This document shows, piece after piece, positions 19,487 to 30,800 of a DNA stretch of 64,000 nucleotides. The stretch lies in contig RQTK01000351.1 in assembly GCA_003991915.1 (NCBI GenBank), positions 310,001 to 374,000 on the forward strand. Reading direction: 5' to 3'. The translations under genes were made by a program, and so were the position numbers. The DNA is from Elysia chlorotica. Taxonomy: Eukaryota; Mollusca; Gastropoda; Plakobranchidae. The notes beneath the pieces are model-generated. The model did not search any database. It had not been told where the DNA came from and saw nothing but the letters and a program-made list of their open reading frames with translations. Within the stretch, counting starts at the first letter, position 1. Each line of letters starts with the position of its first letter.

Positions 19487-21185
19487 ATGGACTTGGATCA
19501 AGATGATATGTGTACCCAATTGTTCTCTCGATATGCAAGTACAGAATATACAAGTGCAGAGGATGATTTTTTCTTTATGGAGAATGAGCAAGAAGATGCA
19601 TGTACTCAAACTGATGGCTCTGCTGTTTGCAATTCTGTTCCTGATGTTGATGGACCAGAAATGGAAGTACCCTATGAAAGCCAAGAAGTGATTTTCTTTT
19701 TCTATTGTCTTTTAGTTCAAATCTTCAATTATTCTTGAACTGAACTTGTGTCATTTCAAGCTATAGATATCCTAGTTTTTTTTTTAAATGTGAAAATCGT
19801 GAGTTGAAATAGACTCCACTTTTAAAGTGTTTGATGTGGTACAATAACTTCCAAATTAATCCTGGCCTTTTATTTTACTTATTGATTGTTTTGTTTTTGT
19901 TACATGGCACAAAGCCATTTTAATAATAAGCATAATTATGCCTAATATTAAAATGTACCTAAGTAGTTGTGGACACCACCCTGTCCCGAAACAACCAGAA
20001 GTTTTTGTATGCAAGAAGGCTAGAGTTCATGTTTTGCAATAGTTGCAACAAACATTAAGAAAAATTGGGGGGAGTGTTTTTCATCTTCAGACTAGTCCAA
20101 GTTATCATAGCATGCTTTTACAGTTTAGAAACATGGAAGATATATTCAATGACAAGTTGAAATAATTTATCAATATTTTTTAGACTGTAATGTCTCTTGT
20201 ACATTTTTTGTTTGTTCTACCTTCCTCAAGCCTACAATATTCACTGAAATGGTGTCTCAGCCATTTTTGCGAAGGAGGCGTGGGCATTACTTCCCTAAAG
20301 AAAACGCATATTTGCTGAAGTCAATGAAAGAAAAACACAGGGAGAATGAAAGGTTAGTTATTTTTTAATTTCAAAATAAATTTGATGCTTCTTTAAATGA
20401 CTTTCTTTTCACCTCTATGTGTGTATGATTGAACATGTTCCAAAATATTTGTCTTTCTAAAACATTTGAGGATGATTATTTTATCTTCTCTTAAATTTCT
20501 TTAACCCTACTTTATTGGTTTAAAACTATAAATAGGCAGTAACGAAAGAGTTATTCAAATTTTCAGTATTCCTCAAAAATTCACCTGAAGCTGACCAGCG
20601 GCCATTTCTGAAACCTTCTCATTTTTGGGAATGGGAGTGACTTTAGCGCCCCATCTCCTAAAGAGGAAAAAAAAACAACTATGATATTCCTATCAGTACA
20701 TCTGGGGTGACACAGACACTCCACCGCTGTAGAGAGGACAGCTGAGATTTATTTCTATGTGTGCGGTTGTGACGCAGACACCCCATCATCACCCAGCAAA
20801 TTTATTTTTTCTTATTCTAACCCCTCCTCCTCCTCCTCCTCCTCCTCCTCCTCCTCATACTCATATTCATACTCTTAGTCTTACTCCTATCTTACACATG
20901 CTCCTAATTCTCCTAGACCTCAACTCTTCCTCCTACACCTCTTTCTCGAACTCCTCACCCTCTCATTCTTCCTCTTCGTCCTCGTCCTCGTCCTCCTCCT
21001 CCTATTTTTACTCAACTTCTCTTTCTACTCCTCTTCCTTCTCCCCTATACTTCCCATCTACCTCCTCATCCTCCTACTACAACTTCACCTTGTACTATTC
21101 CTTATCCTTCTCCCCCTACTACTCACTCTGTACTTTTATACTTCTACTACTACTTCACCATGTACTCCTTATCCAACTACGCCTG

Positions 21186-21280
<95 letters not shown>

Positions 21281-21794
21281 GCTGCTACTATGACTACGAC
21301 AACTACTATGATTACTAGTACACGGCTGTCTGCCTGCGCTCGTTTAGTTTTCGCCCGGCCTATCCCTTGCCGCACGGTGCGACCGTTGCCCCTCTGTGAA
21401 CTTTGGCCCAGTTCACTCGCTGATGCTAAATTTAATCTTTCGGTGTTTATGTATTTGGATACGGTTTTATTAAAAACTTAGACACTTGTAGATGTATAAT
21501 AAAAAATCAAATGGTTAAAAGACTTTAATTAATCTAAGAGGGATATTATCTCATGCATTAGAATAACCATTTATGATAGATAAAGTGTATTTAATACGTC
21601 AATACAGTTTTAAAGTAATAGGGTTTATTAGGTCACAGTGACATAGATAAATAAAGGCCATAGAAAATGATCAATAAGTCAACAGTAAACCCAACGAATA
21701 TTTTCAAATAAAACAAAATACAAAGATAAAAGTTTCTACCTTATAACCTGTAATTATCTTGTGAGGGTCGGCACGCGTTCATTAGTAAATCCAA

Positions 21795-21877
<83 letters not shown>

Positions 21878-24800
21878 TACTTCTGGTGCTCCTGCTCCTG
21901 CCACTACTGCTACTGCTGCTGCTGCTTCTGCTTGCTGCTAATATGACTACGACAATTACTACGACTACTGCTACTGTTACTGCTACTGCTACTACTACTT
22001 CTACTACTACTGCTGCTGCTGCTGCTCCTGCTGCTACTACTACCACCACTACTACTAGTACACCTCCTCCTCCTCCTTCTTCTCCTGGAGAGCAAACTGG
22101 CTGAAGTGGTAAAGAATTGGTTTCCATATCGGAAGGTCCGTTGTTCAAATCCCACGACCAGTCATCAATTTATTGCTCCAATTTTGTCCCATACTGGTTG
22201 GGTCTGTCAATTAAAATGTGGGGGCACAAAGTCACCCCCGACGTACGGTAAGGTATGCATCAGTTCTTTCTCTTTTTTAAATGTTGGGGCACAAAGTCAC
22301 CCTTGGATATGGTAGTACAACACGACATACGGATAGGGTTAAAATGGGATTGAGAAAAATAATAAATTTTAAGTTGTTGTTTAACATTTTCTACTTTATT
22401 TTCTTGTTCCTGTAATATGCAACTTTATTCTGCCTTTTGTCTGGTTTTTAACCTTGACTTTAAAAGAAAAAATTAAAACATTTCAGACTAAGACATCATT
22501 CACTGAACCAGCACTTAAAGGATATTTGCAAAAGTGTGCCAGGATCAGCAGAAGATGGCAAGGAAACAAAAGTAAAGATCAGTGGATAGTTATTTAAGTA
22601 TAAAACGTAAAGCAAAACAGTTATACTCCTTAGAGATGTCTTTGTCTCTGTAAAAATTTAGGGGAAAGTTCAAAGGACCTTGACTTTATTTTTTGATTCT
22701 CATTTTGTTGTGTCAAAGATAAGTATTTGTCTTGCCTTCTTTGATCATAAACAAGACATAATTTTGCTGTGGTCCTTGAATTCTAGTAATGTAAAGTTAT
22801 TCAAATCTGTACAAATTAAGATTATCTCCTTTCCGATTTATTCATTAAGTTTGAATATTATATGCAGGTTTGATTGATTGCTATTAATTTTTGATAAATA
22901 TTTTTCTTCCAAAAGTAAAAAAAAAATTGTCAAGAAAAACAACTCTGAAATCATTTTTTGTTTGTTTTAATGTATTCATGTAATCATTACCAATGGGTTT
23001 TATTTCAGGTAGTTATGATGCAGCGGATAATAAGCTACATGTCATACCTTGAAAACTCTATCAAAACTTTGTGCAGCAAACTCAGCACAAAGCCCAATCA
23101 TAGGTGGACAGTGTTAACATCAAGTTTGAAAGATATAGAAAAAGCAGGTACAGATCTTTGTTTTAAAAAAATGAAAAGTTAACTTCTGTACTCTAATTTT
23201 GTATACTCAGAAATGACATCTTCATCAAATCAATATTTAATGATATTCTATTCTGCTACAGGAGTAGTGTACCGTTTATAGACTGATTTCCATGCTCTTG
23301 TGTAACTTATAGAAATGTGGTTTGGTTTTACACTAATTTAAAACAAATTCCTTTGCAGGCACTTGGCAAAAAGAATCTGCTGCAACACTATCAGAAGACA
23401 GTGTGAGTTTTAAAGATAATAATTTTACATGTTTCTGAAATATTCATGTTTTTTTGTTGTGAGCAATACTTTTATACTTTGAGAGGCTTGATAAGAATCT
23501 TTGTGTAATCTGCAGATGCAGAGGTTCTATCATTATTATTGACTACTGTAGCATACTAACAGGGCAAAGAAAATGGCCATTAAGTAATGTGTATACGTTT
23601 AAGTTTTGAGAAAAAAGTTTTTTTAAGACAGATTAAGCAAAGTGCAACTCATGCCTATCCTTAAATTGATTTTTTTCTCCAGTCAATGTTGCATACCACT
23701 ATAATATTTAGGATAAACACAAAGACATTGATTTTGTTGGGAACCTTGATGGCACCTTAAGATATATAGCATCTTGAATGAACTTTTTCCTCTTTCTGAT
23801 TTCGTAGATGGATTGCTCAATCATTCCTAGCATGTCTCTTCGCCTCAAGTTGTCGTCACCCACAATAGACTCAACTACTGATCCCACAACATGCGATTCA
23901 TCAGTGTCTATGGGACCTCCACTGTCAGAGGATTGTTCATCAGGATTTCCAGAGGAAGAGCCTGAAGACGCTACAGTGCCATCATATCATGGTTTTACTC
24001 AAAATAAGCAAGATAACTTAGACTTTGATCAAGAGGATAACTGGTGTACATCAACTGAGAAAATTGAAGTCCAAAACTCGGGTTTGTCAGTCTGATAATT
24101 CTTAAAGTGAATGTAGATATTATTCTAAAATTAGTGTCACTCTATTGATATCAGTATGCCACTACTCCAACCATCAAGTACTATGCTTTGCTGTGTTGGC
24201 GATCATGTCCCTTCACACTTTCTGATCCTTTGCTGTTATCTGTTTCCGTCCCTCCATAAATTAAGCCATCTGTTGGTTCTTTTATATTTTTTTCCTTCCA
24301 TTCTTCAAGTGGCCATGTTCCAGCTTTGTCTTGTAATTGTATGTGTAAGTGATTTTTGTGTGTTGTGTTCCTGTAGAACTGTTCCATTAGTTCACTGTTT
24401 ACTAGATTCTGAGCAGTTTTCAGAGAAAACACATTTAAGCTTCCTCTGGATTCTTCTCTCTTAGTAATGAGATTGTCCAAGACAGGCATCCACACGTTCA
24501 ATATGGTATTGAAGGGGCTCTCCTTTTTGTCTCTATGGAGATGCACTTCTTTAAGACTGCTTTCATTTTCTGAAAAATTAGTTTTGCATGTGCTATTCTT
24601 GATATTTCAGTGTTATCTCTTCCATCACATGAGATTGAAATTCCCAAGTATTTGAAGAGGTCATAATTATATCCTTGCAGGTTTCTTCTTCCAACTAAGA
24701 ACCATTAATTGTTTTATTTTCCTATTTAATTCCAGTCCTTTCTTTCTGCTTTTTTCCATAGCGTCCAACAGTTGCTGCAGGTCTTCACTATTATGTGCAG

Positions 24801-27800
24801 TTAATACAGCGTCATTTCAAGTTTATGTTGCGTCCTGCCTTAATTCCTCGATATCTAAGTTCTGCATAACTATTTAATTATAGATAGAGAAAAGGTACGT
24901 GAGAGTACACAGCCCTGTCTGACACCTCGCTTTATGGCTTGAAATGAGTTGGTTGTCCACTCTCTTAGCTGTTGTTTGTTCTCAGTACATGTTTTCAATT
25001 GTTCTTAATGTAAAATGCATTCTATATCTTACGTACTGGAAGTAAATGTGCACTTTCAAAAAGAACTGTATTTGTGCTTTATTGAATACACAAAGTTATT
25101 TCAAAGGGTACGCCACAACAAGAAAATTATACAACTACCACAGTTAAAGGCTGATAAAAAGAAGACTACAAATAAGTAAAAAACAGCAGTTATGCTAGTA
25201 AACAATGAAATCGACTCATTTCAAGGCATTAAGCAAAGTGTCAGACACGGCTGTACACTCTCACCTAGCACTTCATTAAAAATTCTTAAGTAGCATTCTC
25301 AATGAACATAGCAGTCCTCGTCTACAGATTGTAGGACTGCTATGTTTACAATGGTATTCTAGAATTGTTTTTTTTTAAGAGGTACTTATTCGTTTTATTT
25401 GGGTCACATCCACTTGTTAATGCGATAGTGCAACTCCCTTTTCTTCATTTACATCTTGTGTATATGATTGTTTTATGGACCCATGGGATCCCAAAAAGGT
25501 TGATCAATAATGCAGACGCTGTCAAACATAAAGTAAATTAGTTTAAAGAGATTTTGTTACAATGAATCTATCATGCAAATTAGCTGGCTTTATATTTCTT
25601 TCTTTTTTTCAACCCTGTTGTTTTCACAGAGTCTATAGATGCATTCCTTGATAACAATACTGACTTCCACCAGAGCCTTTTTGAATTTTCCTCAACAGCC
25701 ATGGAAGTGAGTTGAAAAGCTTTTTTTTCAATCTATTTTATGTGGGGTTTTTTCTTTCCATTTGGCAACATTTGATAAGAAATGACATTGTTTTTTTTCT
25801 GCTTTGATTTGAAATTATGCATGCTCTCATTATTTTCTAAGATAAAGAGCATTACATTTTTTACTTCCCAGAATAAAATGATAGACTCTCCATGTGAGGT
25901 GAAATGGCTTGGCAGCCCAGAAAAATCACCCCTGACTTTACAGGTATGACAGATTGCCTTTTCACAACTGCTGCCATCATGGCAATTAATAAAAATTATT
26001 CTCTTGCCCTATTGTAACTAATTCACCATGTTCTGCAAATGCTTAACAGACTCCAAGAAATGTGATTTTAGTCTGATAACAAACTTGCAATCTCAATGGA
26101 GAAGTCTGTTGTTGCCAACTTAAAGCGTCTGTAACATATGTGCAGATATCGGCAATGTGACACCCTCTATACGCTTTTATATAGCACGTCTAAAAAACAA
26201 CAAATAAATATTGGTCTTGCTTAAAAGTTGTAATTAATATATTCTGAAATTGAAAACATTTAACTCTGCTCGTATCTTACCCAAATTTTTATTGCTGAAT
26301 CCCCCCAAAATGCCGGAGATTTAGATTACAATCCACTGTGGGACATCAGCCTTGGAAAGGAAGATCAAGCTGTGCCTAATAACACACATGGCGTCTCCAA
26401 AACGTCTATGAAGCAATTCAATGTGACTATAGTTGCCTCAGCCAAAAACATTCTTTCCTAAAAACGCTTTGCATATGAATGCTTTTGGAAATATTTGTAT
26501 GCTTTGCAAAGTTTTTTTCCATTTTTTTATTGTGACAATAGGCAATATTAAACAGGGTTCTGTTTTGCCTTTTCTTATAGATCTTAGTGTATGCGGGAAA
26601 ACACTTTTGCAATGTTATTGGCTTAACAAAGAAAATGAAAAAAAGAGGTGCTTAAAAAAAGCCTGGCCTATAATCAAATTCCAAACTAGATTACATCACA
26701 TTTATATGATACAGAAATCTAAATAGGCTAAACTTTCTTATTCAAGCATGCCTTATAAAGTATTCCAAGTTAAATTTCTTCATAGTATATTCAAAAGAAC
26801 AAGTAGTTTCAAGATCTTTTGCATATCTGTATAAGTTTAATAGAAGAATAATTGGAAATGCTTTCTTTTGAATTAACTCATAATGGAAGGAAAACAATTT
26901 CTGCATGATGATAATTTGAACTGAAGTAAATTGAATCACAGCTCTCAACATTATATTGGACACTTTCAAATTTAAATAATTATTCTGAGTGTTTATGGTC
27001 CTTTAAAACCAGTGTGTAATTCTTCAAGTACAAAACAAAGTAAGCAGAATGCCTGCACTTTAAGGGAGGGGCAGGTCCTATGAGTGATTTTCTTTGTTAT
27101 CCACTTAAGCAAGTTTTAACTGCAACCATAAGAAATCAGCATATTCGAAAATAAAGGAAACAATGTAATTTTTTACATGGTTGCCATATTGGTTTTTGGT
27201 GGCTAAAATCTGTGAATTTCAAAATCTATCTTGTCCTACATTTACCAAATAACTTGAAAATAACCCAGCTTCCAAATAACTTGAAAGTGTGCTAGCTGAA
27301 ATGACGAATCTGTGAGGTGAGATATGAAATAACACAGTATGCCTTGGCCACTTAACCTCCTGCTGTCCTCAAAGCGTCTCAACCTCCCAAGGACTGCCAG
27401 CCAGGCTGTGTGATAGCTTAGCGGCGCCAGCCATGTCTCATTATGGACCTTCCTTGTTCACAAGCTGAATGCAGGTCAATCGACAGCGTATTATATCCAT
27501 AACTGGATGTTTTCTATGAATGAAACTACTAGACCTGGAGTGCCAATGGCTTTCTCATTGTTTCTACCTGCTCTTTAAGAACAGCGGCATGAATCAAATA
27601 CAAGATATCAGTAAAATAATTGGAAGAACCGTTCGAACTAGGGCTTTTCTTAGATGTTTTCTCACAATTTTGGCACTCAAAATAATTACTAGATTTCCAA
27701 AAATCCGAATTTACAATGAAAAAAAAACTTCAAAACACTATTTTATTGGTTCATATGTCCACACAAGTGGATGAACTGACTGCAGAAACTAAAATCAGGA

Positions 27801-30800
27801 AGTCGATTACTGGCCATTTCAGGACCTGTCCCACCCCTTAATGGGAGAGTAAAACTATAAGATACATGTGTCACATTTCAACATGGTCACTTTTGCATTT
27901 TCAAAAGCCACTTTCATCAGTCTGTCTTATCAGATATGCTCCTAATCAATTCAAAGGTATTTGTAGTAGATGTCCTTGCCCAACTTATGATATAGATTGT
28001 AAAGCAAATTTTGATTTTATTTGCCACTTTTTTTTCTAGTTTAATAGTAAAAATACGATTTTGATGAAAAGATTTGACCCAATATTCTTCCCAGGGTAGG
28101 ACCAACAAGTTTGGCATCCAGTGTGACCTGCAAACTCCTGAGGACCAAGTGTGTGATTTGACCCACACCTTGCTTGTTTCTCCTGATAAAGTGATTCCAG
28201 TCCAGCTTGTGGAAGAGCAAAACAAAAACACTTACAAAGCTTGTTTGCAGTTTCCTAAGGCTTTAACAAATTCAGTGGGAGGATTTAGAGAAATCAAAAC
28301 TACTAGACTGTCAGCTAAAATTCCATATGGTTCTAAGAAAATTTCGGAGATATGTCAGGCAATACCACACCCTAGTGGGACCCCATGGAGAGAGGATGCT
28401 GATTTCTATAATAGTCATGCCAATGAAGCCATCGTATATCTACAAGATGATTCTCAGGTAAGAGATAATACTTTTAGAACCTGAGCAGACCGTATCAATT
28501 TATTTTAAATTACTGAAATTCTTTATTTTTTTTATTCTTAACTCTCTAAACCAGAGCGTCTGCAGTGTGCGACCGGTGAAATCACAACAAAAAACATGTA
28601 AAACAAAAAAAAACCCACCCTCTTTCCGTTTATAGCTCTATTTAAAACCTACGTCAAAACATGAAATGGGCATGAGGGCTTGAGTTTTCTACCACATTTA
28701 TCAGAAGCCCAAATAACAATTTTGATTTTGAGGAATGGAATTCAATGTAGCAATCTGTTAAAATGATCTGGATAAGCCTTGTTCCCTTGCTCAAACTGAC
28801 TGGCAGTATTGGTGACAGTAGCCTCAGTAAAGTAATATTGGTGATAGTTGGTCTCATGAATAATTATAGAAAATGGAAAGATAAGAAATATCCACTGTCA
28901 CTGCTTTGTTTGAAAAGTAAGTATAAAATACCTCATTAAATAACTTTCAAATGAATTTTTAAGAAAGAAAAGCAAGGTCATGTGTACAGATATTAGCATT
29001 TAAACAAAATTGTATCAAATATCCTAATACAACAGTCTTCCGGTAAGAACCCACTCCGTCTTCGAACCCGCTCGCCCAATGAAACATAATTCTTTCTCTT
29101 TAATTAACCAAATAAGCGGGGCCATCAACTAGGTTCACAGTGACTTATTGTGATAAAAATCTGTATTTGCTTTCTCAAAAGTTTGCAGCTATGAGATTGA
29201 AACTTGTTTTACTTGAAAAAATATTTTAAATGTGTCTTTGTGGTTATGATGCCTATGAACTTGAGTTTGATCTTTTATATAAAAATCTTATAACATTTTT
29301 TTATCTTATTATTCAATCTCTCTATATTATAAAATATGGGTATCATTCTTTTTACCAGATGGTTTCTTTACGGCCTAGTAAGCGTAAACAGTCCAGTCCC
29401 AAAAGAACCCCACTTTTTAACATCTCCAACTTGATACAAAACTATCCAGCTGAGTTCAATGAAAACTTGAAAGAATCTTGGCTAAAGCAAGAGTTAAAAG
29501 GTAATATTATTAGAACCAGTTTATTAGTATGATAGTTCTAATTCGCTATTGGTTTTTTCTTATATTTCTAGTTTTAAAGACTGAAAAATTGATATCTGAA
29601 AATTAATAACCAAAAGAATTCTTCTCTTCATTTGTAGGGCCTAATGAAATGAAATAATTACTTAATCAAGCCTTTTTAAAGATTTTTTAAAGGCTTTTAT
29701 TTATATCTTCCATAATGGCCCAACCTGCTTAGGAAGCAGATATATCCCTTTTGACTGTTTTCCATATTTCAAAACTTAATTTTAAATTTCATTGAAATAG
29801 TTTCTCTGAATTATTTTCGGAAACCATTGGTTGTTTACAAAATCTGTTATACTATAACATATATAGTGAAGTACTTTTAAGAAAATATTTTCTCTCATTG
29901 TAGAAGGCTGATGATTTGAATTTGAAGCCAAGAGAACCTATAAACGAGAAAGACAAAAAGGTTAGGGAAAAATATGTCTTATCATATATAATTCTAAACA
30001 CTTAACATTTGTGTCAATTGAGTAGTTTCTCCTAATGTCTATGTATCTGAAAATCCAGAACCTCAAACTCATAGTGACCCTGGCATAGTTATGACAACAG
30101 ATACTCCTCAAGAAGTTCATCCAAAAGAGGAACATGTTGAAATGGATGAACATTTTATGTGAGTCATACAAGTGGGTCATATTTTGTGTACTGTTCAGTT
30201 TGGATACTGCTGGGAATTTTTATGTTGATATTCCAGGGTAAAAAAAGAAATGCTTTCCTTCTTTGATTTAGCTAAGAAAACATTCACATAATATACTTTC
30301 ACATATTAGTGTGAGCTATTGGTTTGTTTGTATTTCGTTTTTTACAGTATTTTCCCTGACCGCGAATTTTATATGTTGCACTGTATCCGTCTGTCTTTGT
30401 ATCTTTATCGTGTCTTTTTATCCTCCTGTGGTCTTTCTCTGTCCTCTCTCTTTATTGTGTTGGCTTAGCCGGGATTGGGCGCGTGTCGACCAATCAGCTC
30501 GCGAGGCACGGCGAGCAATCTCGATTCCCTGACCAAGAGCGGGTGGACTGGTCAGTTGGAATCAGAGATGGCCAGTGATCGGACGCCGTTGGTGTGAACC
30601 CCTGCGTAATTTCTTTACTTCTTGTACTTTATCTAACGCCTTGTGGTTTATTTGTAAAGTTGCTGTAATATGTCCGCTGTGCTGAGCTTGCCCTGAGTCG
30701 GACTTGTTATGCCGGCTGGGTTTTTTTTTATGATGGTGTATTTCAATAAAAGTTTGAAACTTTTAACGCTGTGCCTGGTGTTTCCCCTTTCTCACATTAG

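Noticed and set aside
20757-22148. Open frames rich in Ser, Leu, Tyr, Val
   Set aside because: They come from TAC, CTC and related triplet arrays within an intron of the MEIOSIN-like gene, and there is no start context or splice support.
24156-24464. Plus-strand hydrophobic open frame
   Set aside because: It is antisense to the LINE fragment on the minus strand, with no splice or family support.
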